Notes under the pieces: generated by a model
Seen by the model: only the letters and a program-made list of their open reading frames with translations
Told to the model about the DNA's origin: nothing
Database searches by the model: none
Translations under genes and position numbers: made by a program
In this document: one piece after another, positions 16,114 through 24,133 of the stretch
Numbering within the stretch: position 1 is the first letter of the stretch
Layout: each line of letters starts with the position of its first letter
Origin: Bog-756 sp963737625
GTDB lineage: Bacteria > Actinomycetota > Acidimicrobiia > Acidimicrobiales > RAAP-2
DNA: 64,000 nucleotides
NCBI GenBank assembly: GCA_963737625.1
Contig: CAVTTK010000002.1
Location: 124,001-188,000 of the forward strand
Reading direction: 5' to 3'

Positions 16114-17265
16114 TCACCCCTGGGCCCGCAGCGCCCGCAGCCCGCCCACCACCGCGGCGAAGGATGCCTCGAACGCCTCGATGTCGGAGTCCGAGGTCGA
16201 CCAGCCCACCGACAGGCGGAGGGAGCGGTCGGCGTCGACCCCCATGGCCTCGAGGACGGGGGAGGGCTCGAGGCTCTCGGACGAGCAGGACGATCCCGAG
16301 TGGGCCGCCACCCCGGCCTGGTCCAGGCCGAGGAGCACCGGTTCCGCCTCGACCCCGGCGATACCGAGGCAGACGATGTGGGGCAGTCCATCCACCGGGT
16401 CACCGAAGAGCTCGACCCCGTCCACCTGCGTGGCCGCCCGGGCCAGGCGGTCGGTCCGGGCCCGGGCGGACGACTCCTCGTCCGCCAACGTCCCGGGCTG
16501 GGCCAGCCACGCCGCCGCGGCGCCGAAGCCGATGGCGCCGACGACGTGCTCCATGCCGGCCCGCCGGGCCCGCTCCTGGTCGCCTCCCACCACGAACGGC
16601 TCGATCCGGAGGCCCCGGCGCACGATGAGCGCCCCTACGCCGGTTGGCCCTCCCATCGTGTGGGCCGACACCGACACCAGGTCGGCGTCGAGCGCACCGA
16701 GGTCGCAGGCCACGTGGCCGGCGGCGGCTACGGCATCCACGTGCACCGGCACGCCCCGGTCCCGGCACCGCGCCACCACCTCGGCCACCGGTTGGACGGT
16801 GCCCACCTCATGGTTGGCCCACTGGCAGTGCACGAGTGCCGCATCCCGACCGTGCACCGGGAGACAGCGGTCCAGGGCCGCGTCGACCGCGCCGACCTCG
16901 ATCCGGCCGAAGCCGTCCACGGCGATGGGCTCGATCGGCGCCGATCGGGCCGACGCGGCACGGACGGCGGAGTGCTCGACGGCGGCCAGGGCCACCGGAC
17001 CGGGGCGGGATCGGAGCGCACCCCACACGGCGGCATTGATGGACTCCGTCCCGCCCGAGGTCAACACCACCTGGCGGGGACGTACGCCGAACAGATCGGC
17101 CACCTGGTCGCGGGCCTCTTCGAGGGCGGCCCGCACCATGCGACCCTCGGTGTGGACGCGCCCCGGGTCGGCGGTGATGCCCGTGGCGTCCCACGCCGAC
17201 ATGGCGGCCCGAGCGGCCGGCCGGAGCGGGGTGGCGGAGGCGTGGTCGAGGTAGTGACGGGCCAA
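16114..17265 (-). CDS. Cysteine desulfurase homologue lacking the PLP lysine
   Basis: 383 residues with the full class V aminotransferase layout: YLDHASATP at the N-terminus, TSGGTESIN near residue 70, the PLP-stacking histidine H98, NHEVG at 151, D178, GGDQE near 228 and the mobile catalytic loop SGSSCSSES with C327. In IscS/NifS/SufS enzymes the PLP-binding lysine follows SAH; here the text is SAHTMGGPTG, with T203 (codon ACG) in its place, and the PLP-contacting glutamine is alanine (A181). No lysine occurs anywhere in the protein, so no internal aldimine can form. It may be a sulfur-carrier or scaffold partner, like the PLP-free IscS of Archaeoglobus. TTG start at 17265 is forced by an in-frame stop just upstream; it follows the SufR-like gene after 15 bases. 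Confidence 0.82.
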   Translation of the reverse strand: MARHYLDHASATPLRPAARAAMSAWDATGITADPGRVHTEGRMVRAALEEARDQVADLFGVRPRQVVLTSGGTESINAAVWGALRSRPGPVALAAVEHSAVRAASARSAPIEPIAVDGFGRIEVGAVDAALDRCLPVHGRDAALVHCQWANHEVGTVQPVAEVVARCRDRGVPVHVDAVAAAGHVACDLGALDADLVSVSAHTMGGPTGVGALIVRRGLRIEPFVVGGDQERARRAGMEHVVGAIGFGAAAAWLAQPGTLADEESSARARTDRLARAATQVDGVELFGDPVDGLPHIVCLGIAGVEAEPVLLGLDQAGVAAHSGSSCSSESLEPSPVLEAMGVDADRSLRLSVGWSTSDSDIEAFEASFAAVVGGLRALRAQG

Positions 17266-17280
17266 CGGCCGACTCGCCGG

Positions 17281-18072
17281 TCAGACCACGGCAGCGCAGG
17301 CGTCGTCACCGCGGGCCCGCGACGACGACAGCACGACCGGCACCGTGGCCCCGGCGTCCTCGCCGCACAGCCCGGCCAACAGGCCCTTGACCATGCCCCG
17401 ATCGACGGCGCACAGGACCGGGTACTGGGATGCGGCGTTGCCGAAGGGGCAGTTGTCCGCCACTACGGCGGTGGTCGTCTCGTGGTCCTCGGCGTGGGCG
17501 GCGAAACCGTGGGCGGTGAGGGTGTCGGCGATGGCGTGCATGGCCGTCCGCAGCGAACGTTGGCCGTGCCCGGGCGACATCTGTCCGGCCAGGGTGCGGC
17601 CGTACTCCTCGCCCACGCGTTCGGCCATGCCCTCGGCGGCGTCCGGCCCGAGAAGCTGGAGGGCCTCTTGAAGCAGCAGGACCAGCAGGTCGTCGCGACG
17701 GGTGAGGAGGTCGAGGGTGGGATCGTTGCCGATGGCCCGGAACCGCTTGGAAGGGCGCCCGGCCCCGCTGCCCGCGGCGCGCTCCATGGTCACCTCGACA
17801 TACCCGCCGGTGGCCAACCGGTCGAGGTGGTGGCGCGCCACATTGGGATGGAGGGAGAAGCGGGCGGCCACCTCCGAGGCGGTCGCTCCCGGATTGGACC
17901 GCACGAAGAGGTAGATCTCCCGCCGGGTCGGATCCCCGAAGGCCGCCGTCACCGCGGTCACGGCGGCGGAGAAGTGGCTGTCCGACTGGGCCGAATCCGG
18001 GACGTCACCCCTGGCCGGGGCCTCGGGTGGGGCGGCGACGACCAGGGCGGGGCTGTCCGAGTCCTCGTGCAC
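17281..18072 (-). CDS. SufR-like Fe-S-responsive transcriptional regulator
   Basis: 263 residues. A winged helix-turn-helix of the ArsR/DeoR kind (DPTRREIYLFVRSNPG then VAARFSLHPNVARHHLDRLATGGYVE) lies at about residues 38-100. The C-terminal domain carries four cysteines spaced C-x12-C-x14-C-x22-C (NCPFG, VLCAV, GLCGE, DACAA), a layout like SufR, which binds an Fe-S cluster and represses suf genes. The GTG at 18072 sits seven bases after a TAGACT box, so the message is leaderless. It is followed in the same direction by the desulfurase homologue and faces mrp. No sufB, sufC or sufD is in the window, so its regulon is uncertain. Confidence 0.75.
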   Translation of the reverse strand: MHEDSDSPALVVAAPPEAPARGDVPDSAQSDSHFSAAVTAVTAAFGDPTRREIYLFVRSNPGATASEVAARFSLHPNVARHHLDRLATGGYVEVTMERAAGSGAGRPSKRFRAIGNDPTLDLLTRRDDLLVLLLQEALQLLGPDAAEGMAERVGEEYGRTLAGQMSPGHGQRSLRTAMHAIADTLTAHGFAAHAEDHETTTAVVADNCPFGNAASQYPVLCAVDRGMVKGLLAGLCGEDAGATVPVVLSSSRARGDDACAAVV

Positions 18073-18093
18073 GTCACCTAGTCTACCGGTGAC
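18073..18093. promoter_or_regulatory. Inverted repeat over the SufR-like gene promoter (candidate operator)
   Basis: GTCACC, nine bases, GGTGAC: perfect six-base arms. The minus-strand -10 box TAGACT (18080-18085) of the leaderless regulator gene lies inside it. The site sits between the divergent regulator and mrp, 26 bases before the mrp ATG, so binding here could control both. Autoregulation by the SufR-like protein is inference. Confidence 0.45.
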
Positions 18094-18119
18094 ACCGAAT
18101 TTCACCGAGGAGCTGCTGT

Positions 18120-19301
18120 ATGTCCATCGACGAGTCCCAGGTCACAGCGGCCGTCGGCGCCGTGACCGATCCCGAGTTGCGCCGGCCGCTGGGGGAGCTG
18201 GGCATGGTGGGCTCCGTGCAGACCCGGCGCCGGCGGGTGGTCGTGGAGGTGGCCCTGCCGGTGGCCCACTATCCCCAGGTGGAGGAGCTGGAGGTGCGGA
18301 TCCGTCGGGCCGTCGGCTCCGTGTCCGGGGTCGATGAGGTGACCGTCACGACGGGGGTGATGGACGAGGAGCCCCGGGCCCGCCTCCGTATGCTGCTCCG
18401 CGGGGAGGCTGTGGAGGGGGGAACCCAGCACGCCGCCGACGACGGACACGACCACGGGCATGGCCACGGCGGCGGCCAGCTGGGCCACGAGGAGGGCCGG
18501 CCCAACCGGTTCATGCTTCCGCGCTCGAAGACCAGGATCCTCGGCATCTCCTCGGGCAAGGGTGGTGTGGGCAAGTCCTCGGTCACCGTCAATCTGGCCG
18601 TGGCCCTGGCCCGTCGGGGGCTCGACGTCGGCATCCTCGACGCCGACGTGTACGGATTCTCGGTTCCCAAGATGCTGGGGGTGACCAACGACCCGCTGAT
18701 CATCGGCGACCTGGTGGTGCCGCCCACGGCCAACGGTGTCCGGTGCCTGTCCATGGGGTACTTCGTCCCCGACGACACCCCGGTGATCTGGCGCGGCCCC
18801 ATGTTGCACAAGGCCCTCGAGCAGTTCCTGGTCGACGCCTACTGGGGCGAGCCCGACTACCTCCTGATCGACATGCCTCCCGGTACCGGTGACGTCACGC
18901 TCTCGCTCGGTCAGTACCTGACCAAGACGGAGGTGTACGTCGTCACCACGCCACAGCCCGCCGCCGAACGGGTGGCCCAGCGCTCGGCCTACGCGGCCCG
19001 CAAACTCAAGCTGGCCGTGCGGGGGGTCATCGAGAACATGAGCTGGTTCACCGGGGACGACGGGAAGCGCTACGAGCTGTTCGGAGTGGGCGGCGGGGCT
19101 CAGCTGGCCGGGGAGTTGGGTGTCCCCCTCCTGGCCCAGGTGCCCCTCGTCAACGCCCTCCGCCAGGGTGGCGACGACGGGATCCCCACCGTGGTGGCCG
19201 AGCCGGACGGTGAGGTGGCGTCGGTCTTCGAAGGCCTGGCCACGTCGATCATCGATCTGGGCCCGGCCCGCGTCTACCGCAAGGAGCTGAGCCTCAGCTA
19301 G
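18120..19301 (+). CDS. mrp: Mrp/ApbC/Nbp35-type Fe-S cluster carrier ATPase with MIP18 domain
   Basis: 393 residues. Residues 1-85 form a MIP18/DUF59 domain (TDPELRRPLGELGMV). A His/Asp/Gly-rich insert (about 100-125, DGHDHGHGHGGG) links it to a P-loop ATPase with ISSGKGGVGKSSVTVNLA near residue 143 and DMPPGTGDV near 257. Mrp proteins load 4Fe-4S clusters on apo-targets. The CxxC that binds the cluster in many homologues (after NMS) is absent: the text is NMSWFTGDDGKRYELFG, as in other actinobacterial Mrp proteins I recall. ATG at 18120 has GAGGAG upstream. It is divergent from the SufR-like and desulfurase-homologue genes, forming an Fe-S themed neighbourhood. Confidence 0.88.
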   Translation: MSIDESQVTAAVGAVTDPELRRPLGELGMVGSVQTRRRRVVVEVALPVAHYPQVEELEVRIRRAVGSVSGVDEVTVTTGVMDEEPRARLRMLLRGEAVEGGTQHAADDGHDHGHGHGGGQLGHEEGRPNRFMLPRSKTRILGISSGKGGVGKSSVTVNLAVALARRGLDVGILDADVYGFSVPKMLGVTNDPLIIGDLVVPPTANGVRCLSMGYFVPDDTPVIWRGPMLHKALEQFLVDAYWGEPDYLLIDMPPGTGDVTLSLGQYLTKTEVYVVTTPQPAAERVAQRSAYAARKLKLAVRGVIENMSWFTGDDGKRYELFGVGGGAQLAGELGVPLLAQVPLVNALRQGGDDGIPTVVAEPDGEVASVFEGLATSIIDLGPARVYRKELSLS

Positions 19302-19302
19302 C

Positions 19303-19327
19303 CGCGCCGGTGGGCCACCGGTCCGCG
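19303..19327. terminator. Hairpin between convergent mrp and cfa genes
   Basis: CCGGTGG (19307-19313) and CCACCGG (19315-19321) are perfectly complementary around a single base, flanked by CGCG on each side. It starts two bases after the mrp stop and ends just before the convergent gene. No T-run follows, as usual in very GC-rich genomes. Confidence 0.5.
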
Positions 19328-19337
19328 CCGGGCCTCA

Positions 19338-20708
19338 TCAGCCCCAGCCGGCCCGGGTGGGAGGCATCCCGCTGCGGCCATCGGGTCCGGGTACGAGCCC
19401 CAGCACCTGGTGGACGGCCAGACCGCCGTCATCGAAGCCGTTGGCCGACGCGGCCATGTACAGCCGCCAGATGTTGGCCCGGGGAAGACCGACCAGGGCC
19501 ACGGCCTCGTCCCAGTGCGCCTCCAGGTTGGCCACCCAGTGGTGCAGCGTGGCTGAGTAGTGCTCGCGCAGCGACTCGACATCGCGTACCTCGAAGCCGG
19601 CCCGCTGCATGGCCCGGACCACCTCGGACACGTCCACCAGTTCGCCGTCGGGGAAGACATAGCGACCGACGAACGACCGTCGGCCCAGTCGCGACCCACC
19701 CGGCGTGGAGATGGCGTGGTTCACGAGCCTCCCGGTGGGCGTGAGCAGTCCGTGCAGGGTCTCGAAGTACAGCGCCATGCGTTGGCTGCCCACGTGCTCG
19801 AACATCCCGATCGACGAGATGGCGTCGAACCGCTCGCCGCGCAGGTCGCGGTAGTCCTGAAGGCGGATCTCCACCTGTCCGTCCAGACCGGCCTCGTGCA
19901 CCCGGCGGGTGGCTTCGTCCACCTGCTCCCGGCTGAGGGCCACGCCGACCACCCGGGCGCCGTGGACCCGGGCGGCGTGCATGGCCATCGATCCCCAGCC
20001 ACAACCCACATCGAGGAGCCGGGCCCCCGGGGAGCGGTCGATCCCCAGCTTGCGGCAGATGAGCTCGTGCTTGGCCGACTGCGCCTCCTCCAGCGTGGCC
20101 GCGGCGTCGACGAACCGCGCGCAGGAGTAGGTCATGCTCGGCCCGAGCACCAGCCGGTAGAAGGCGTTGCCCACGTCGTAGTGGTGACTGATGGCCCGGG
20201 CGTCGCGGGCCGGGGAGTGGAGTCGGCCCGCCGGCCGGCACTCCTCGGGCGGTGCCGGCAGCGGGGATCCCAAGACCCCCAGTCTCCGAGCCGCCTCGAC
20301 CATGGTGGGAAGGGTCCGCAGTCCCAGCTGCCGGAGATCCCGGGGGGAGGCGTCGTGCAGCGTGCGCAGCAACCGGTAGATGTCGCCGGTGATGGTCAGG
20401 TCCCCAGACACGAAGGCCCGGGCCACCCCCAACTCCCCGGGAGACCACAGAATGCGCCGAACGGCGTCGGCGGACCGGATGTGCAGCGTGCCCACACCGT
20501 CAGCCGGCCCGACGGCCGACCCGTCCCAGAACTCGAAGCGCACCGGGACACCGGTACCCACCACCAGGCGGAGGAAGGGAGCGAGCACGTCGGCGACACT
20601 TCCGCCGTCCGGGGATGGACCGGCCGGCCGGCCGGTCCGGTCGTCCGATCCGTGGCCCGAGAAGCTGGTGCCGGCAGGGGCCGGCGTCCTGGAGAGCTGA
20701 GTGACCAT
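19338..20708 (-). CDS. cfa: Cyclopropane-fatty-acyl-phospholipid synthase family methyltransferase
   Basis: 456 residues. The N-terminal lipid-binding part is followed by a SAM-dependent domain with LLDVGCGWGSMAMHAA near residue 220. Residues that hold the catalytic bicarbonate in E. coli Cfa have counterparts: MTYSCARF (Cys), GMFEHVG (Glu), LVNHAIST (His) and HYSATLHHW (Tyr). It should add a methylene or methyl group across double bonds of membrane phospholipid acyl chains. ATG at 20708 has a GAGGAGG ribosome binding site (20715-20721), and a TAGGAT box at 20753-20758 gives a short leader. It converges on mrp. Confidence 0.88.
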   Translation of the reverse strand: MVTQLSRTPAPAGTSFSGHGSDDRTGRPAGPSPDGGSVADVLAPFLRLVVGTGVPVRFEFWDGSAVGPADGVGTLHIRSADAVRRILWSPGELGVARAFVSGDLTITGDIYRLLRTLHDASPRDLRQLGLRTLPTMVEAARRLGVLGSPLPAPPEECRPAGRLHSPARDARAISHHYDVGNAFYRLVLGPSMTYSCARFVDAAATLEEAQSAKHELICRKLGIDRSPGARLLDVGCGWGSMAMHAARVHGARVVGVALSREQVDEATRRVHEAGLDGQVEIRLQDYRDLRGERFDAISSIGMFEHVGSQRMALYFETLHGLLTPTGRLVNHAISTPGGSRLGRRSFVGRYVFPDGELVDVSEVVRAMQRAGFEVRDVESLREHYSATLHHWVANLEAHWDEAVALVGLPRANIWRLYMAASANGFDDGGLAVHQVLGLVPGPDGRSGMPPTRAGWG

Positions 20709-20838
20709 GATCGACCTCCTCGACCGGTACGCACGATCCGGTCCCTACCCGATCCTATGGTCGGGTGGCCCCGGAAGTGGCGGCGAGCCGGAGGCCTTCC
20801 GAGTCCGGTGCTGGCAACCCGGCGGGAGGGTCGCCGCG

Positions 20839-22302
20839 CTACAGGCCGGAGCGGGCCGAGATCCGGCCTGTCCGGACTGCCCGAGCCAGGGCCTCGAAGT
20901 CACGTTCATTCTGGTCGGCATACGCCGCCGAGAAGTCGGCGATGGCCCGATCGAAGCCGTCGCTCTTCCCGAGGTAGGAGGCGATGGCGATCCAGTCGCC
21001 CGAGCGGGCGTGGGCCCGGGCCAGCGTGGCCCCGCACATCCGGGCGTAGCGGAGGGCCCCGGCGACCCGGAGGCTGTCCACGTGGGCCGAGCCCTTCCAG
21101 TCGTGCAGCTGGCGGATGTAGTAGTCGCGCGATTCGCCGTCGATGTCCTTGACCTGCTGCCACCCGAGGAAGATGTCGCTGGCGTTCTGCATGAGGCGTT
21201 GGCCCACCACCACCCGCTGGCCGTGGTTGGCGTATGCGCTCCTCCCGGCGAATCGCTCCAACACCGAGGGTTGGGCCTCCTTGGCCTGCAGGATCAGTGG
21301 GTCACCTTCGTCAACACCCGTCATCAGGAAGACCCAGGCCCGGGTGCCCACACTGCCCACACCCACCACCTTTCGGGCCATGTGGACGTAGCGGTACTCC
21401 TCGAGTGGGTGGTGCTCGTCGGCCAACGTCCGGCGGTACTTCTTGATCAGCTTGCGCAGCGAGCGTTCGGTCTCGTGCCGGGCCCGCTCCGTCAGCACCA
21501 GGTCCTCCACGGGGACCAGGAGGGGTGGGTCCTTGACGAATCGGATGGAGCCGTCGACCTGCTCGGTGAGCTTCCGCAGGGCCCGGTGGCTGTCCCTGGT
21601 CCGGGCCTTGGCCACGTCCACCACCGCGCCGGACCCGCCTCGCTTCTGCAGGCGGGTGTCGGAATCCTCGGTGCGGATCCACTCCAGCATCTCGCCGATG
21701 TCCATGTGGGAGTACCACACGTCGAGCGTGGTCATCTGGGCCGCCTCCCGCATGCCCCTGCGGTACTGACGGACCGCGGCCATCACGATCTGTCGCCGGT
21801 CGGACGCGGAGTAGCCGCGATCACGTCCGGCGATCTCGAAACTGGCGGCCAGGCGCTTGACGTCCCACTCCCACGGCCCGGGCAGGGTCTCGTCGAAGTC
21901 GTTGACGTCGAAGATCAGCTGGCGTTCCGGCGATCCGAACACGCCGAAGTTGGAGAGGTGGGCGTCACCGCAGCACTGCACGGTGATGCCCGAGTCGGGT
22001 GTGGCGGCCAGGTCCGCCGCCATGATCAGGGCCGCCCCACGGAAGAACGTGAACGGTGAGACCAACATGCGTCCGTACCGGATGGGGACCAGTTCGGGGA
22101 CACGGGTTGCTGCCTGCTCCTCGAGGAGCGCCACGGGATCGGGTCGGGTGGACTCGGGACGCCACCGGCCGTGGGAGGACCGGGCCGCCTCCCTCCGGGC
22201 CGCCTTGCCCCGGGCCACCCGATCGGCCCGGCTGGGTCGATTGGTCTTCCTCACCGTACGCGCCGGCGGAGCCAACCCCTGCCCATCGTCGCCCCTGTCC
22301 AC
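20839..22302 (-). CDS. DUF2252 family protein
   Basis: 487 residues, full length for DUF2252. Motifs seen are RYGRMLVSPFTFFRGAA near residue 75, CCGDAHLSNFG near 110, FDVNDFDE near 130 and RDYYIRQLHDWKGS near 400; the GDAHLSNFG and DFDE stretches resemble the catalytic and metal loops of phosphotransferase-fold kinases. The function of the family is not established. GTG at 22302 is leaderless, with a consensus TAGAAT box six bases upstream. The first 45 residues are basic and low in conservation. It is a single gene between cfa and the dGTPase gene. Confidence 0.85.
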   Translation of the reverse strand: MDRGDDGQGLAPPARTVRKTNRPSRADRVARGKAARREAARSSHGRWRPESTRPDPVALLEEQAATRVPELVPIRYGRMLVSPFTFFRGAALIMAADLAATPDSGITVQCCGDAHLSNFGVFGSPERQLIFDVNDFDETLPGPWEWDVKRLAASFEIAGRDRGYSASDRRQIVMAAVRQYRRGMREAAQMTTLDVWYSHMDIGEMLEWIRTEDSDTRLQKRGGSGAVVDVAKARTRDSHRALRKLTEQVDGSIRFVKDPPLLVPVEDLVLTERARHETERSLRKLIKKYRRTLADEHHPLEEYRYVHMARKVVGVGSVGTRAWVFLMTGVDEGDPLILQAKEAQPSVLERFAGRSAYANHGQRVVVGQRLMQNASDIFLGWQQVKDIDGESRDYYIRQLHDWKGSAHVDSLRVAGALRYARMCGATLARAHARSGDWIAIASYLGKSDGFDRAIADFSAAYADQNERDFEALARAVRTGRISARSGL

Positions 22303-22308
22303 CGGGCA

Positions 22309-22314
22309 ATTCTA
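22309..22314 (-). promoter_or_regulatory. -10 box of leaderless DUF2252 gene
   Basis: TAGAAT on the minus strand, six bases before the GTG at 22302. This is the closest match to TATAAT-like consensus among the leaderless genes here. Confidence 0.55.
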
Positions 22315-22389
22315 CCCGTCCGTCGACGGTTGGGCTCCGCCCGGCCGGGCGGAGCCGCACCGAGTCCGTCGGGGAAGGGAGCCGCAGGC

Positions 22390-23628
22390 TCAGAGCCGGG
22401 CGGTGATCCCGATGCCGGCGGGCAGCTTGCCTGGGTCCCACCCCACCAGAGCCACGGCCTGGCTGAAGGCGAAGCGGTCAGTCATGCCGGCCACATAGGC
22501 CACAGCTGCCCGCACGGCCGCAGGCTCCCCACCGACGAGGTCGAGGGCCGGGCCTCCCCCCACCGGGATCAGGTTGGGACGGTCACCGAAGTACTCGACC
22601 AGCGCCTGGAGGACGGCCACCACCGACCGCCCCTGGGCCACCGAGCTCGGCCGGAGGTAGATGTGCTCGTAGTTGCTGGCCCGGAAGGCGGCCAGTGCCT
22701 CGGCCTCCTCGTCGGCCATGCCGATGCTCCCGTGGGCCAGGATGGTCGACACGAGGGCATCGATGAAGGTGCCCAGCTGTTGGCTCCGTTGGTCACCGCA
22801 CCGACGACGCACGAGCTCGGGGAGGGCGCTGGGTGTGACGATGCCGCTCTTCACGGCATCCTCGAAGTCGTGGCACACGTAGGCGATCCGGTCGGCCCAG
22901 CTCACCACCTCGCCCTCGGGGGTCGACGGGGCCGGTCGCGACCACGAGTGGTTGCGGATGCCATCGAGGGTCTCGAGGCACAGGTTGAGGGGGGCCAGCG
23001 AGACGTCCGCCCCCCAGGGGGCGTGATCGAATCCGCCATCGAGGTAGGGGGAGAGGGCGTCCTCGCTGGCGTGTCCTCCCGGCCCGTGGCCGCAGTCGTG
23101 TCCGAGGGCGATGGCTTCGGTCAGGGCCACATTCAACCGGCAGGCCCGGGCCACACTGGTGGCCACCTGGGCCACTTCGAGGGCATGGGTCAGCCTGGTG
23201 CGCTGGTGGTCGTCGGGGAAGACGAACACCTGGGTCTTGCCGGCCAGTCGGCGGAACGCCGTGGCGTGGAGGATGCGGTCGCGATCGCGTTCGAAGCAGG
23301 TCCGCCACCGGTCGGGCTCCTCGGTCCGAAGGCGTAGACCCGGGCCCAGTGCCCGCGTGGCCCCGGGAGCCAGCTGGACCGTCTCGGCCTCCTCTCGGGC
23401 CCGCCGGTCGAAGCCGGGTCGGACGGTTCGCTCCCCCCTCTGCTCCCCGGCGTCGGCCGAGGCATGGCTGTCGGCGTGGGCGAAGGTGATCCCCGGACCT
23501 CCGTGGCCGGCCATGGTGGAGGCCCACCGACGGCTCCGCTCGGTGGGGGCACTACCCCGGCCGTCGTCGCTCCCGGTGCCCCCCACCCCCCGGTCCCGGT
23601 CGGGGCCCGGCCCATGCTCATCGGTCAT
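22390..23628 (-). CDS. dgt: Deoxyguanosinetriphosphate triphosphohydrolase-like protein (HD domain)
   Basis: 412 residues. HD-superfamily metal motif is clear: RLTHALEVAQV near residue 157, LGHDCGHGPGGHASED near 190 and SWADRIAYVCHDFED near 250. The ILHATAFRRLAGKTQVF stretch before them is typical of bacterial dNTPases, which cleave dNTPs to nucleoside and tripolyphosphate. The first 80 residues are low-complexity and poorly conserved, so the start is uncertain: ATG 23628 is used, ATG 23646 or an internal ATG (MAGHGG) are alternatives. dgt next to dnaG is common in actinobacteria but no dnaG is present here. Confidence 0.87.
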   Translation of the reverse strand: MTDEHGPGPDRDRGVGGTGSDDGRGSAPTERSRRWASTMAGHGGPGITFAHADSHASADAGEQRGERTVRPGFDRRAREEAETVQLAPGATRALGPGLRLRTEEPDRWRTCFERDRDRILHATAFRRLAGKTQVFVFPDDHQRTRLTHALEVAQVATSVARACRLNVALTEAIALGHDCGHGPGGHASEDALSPYLDGGFDHAPWGADVSLAPLNLCLETLDGIRNHSWSRPAPSTPEGEVVSWADRIAYVCHDFEDAVKSGIVTPSALPELVRRRCGDQRSQQLGTFIDALVSTILAHGSIGMADEEAEALAAFRASNYEHIYLRPSSVAQGRSVVAVLQALVEYFGDRPNLIPVGGGPALDLVGGEPAAVRAAVAYVAGMTDRFAFSQAVALVGWDPGKLPAGIGITARL

Positions 23629-23818
23629 GGTGCCAGTGTGCCCCATGGCTGTGACATCGGGGGGTAGGGGCGGGGGGCCGTCGAAGGTGGACGTCGGGGG
23701 GGTCGACGGTCGCGCCCGTGGTCGGATGGAGGACCGGCGGGGACGCCCGGTGCCGTGGACCTTGTATCGTCGGAGGGGCCGGGCAGCCTGCCGGGTCCCA
23801 CTGAGAGGAGCGTGCCAG

Positions 23819-24055
23819 GTGGACGTGCGTATCGGAATCGTGCAGTCGATGAAGGAGCTCGACATCGAGTTGCCCGACGACGCCGACCGCGAGAAGGTCC
23901 TGGCCGACATCGAGAAGGCGTTGGCCGAGGACGGGACCATCCTGTGGCTGACCGATCGGAAGGGCCGCCAGGTGGGTGTGCCCGTAGCCAAGGTGGCCTA
24001 TGTCGAAGTGGACCCTCCGGTCTCCGATCGGCGGGTCGGCTTCGGGATCTCCTGA
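23819..24055 (+). CDS. DUF3107 family small protein
   Basis: 78 residues, the family's usual size. Sequence runs VDVRIGIVQSMKELDIELPDDA ... IEKALAEDG ... VPVAKVAYVEVD, an alternating beta-alpha pattern with an acidic helix. Function is not known; the family is confined to actinobacteria as far as I recall. GTG at 23819 has GAGAGGAG about ten bases upstream. It precedes the two ArsA-like ATPase genes by 78 bases in the same direction, a setting that may reflect joint transcription. Confidence 0.8.
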   Translation: MDVRIGIVQSMKELDIELPDDADREKVLADIEKALAEDGTILWLTDRKGRQVGVPVAKVAYVEVDPPVSDRRVGFGIS

Positions 24056-24133
24056 CCCGACCGCGCCACCGCCTCCCGGCCCTGCGGCCCGGACCGGTGC
24101 CGTGATGCGGGAGTGGGCCCGCGTCCTCGCTCC

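Noticed and set aside
16060..18081. 673-codon plus-strand open frame over the desulfurase homologue and SufR-like genes
   Set aside because: No recognisable domain, very rich in Gly, His and Arg; the minus-strand proteins carry full family motifs.
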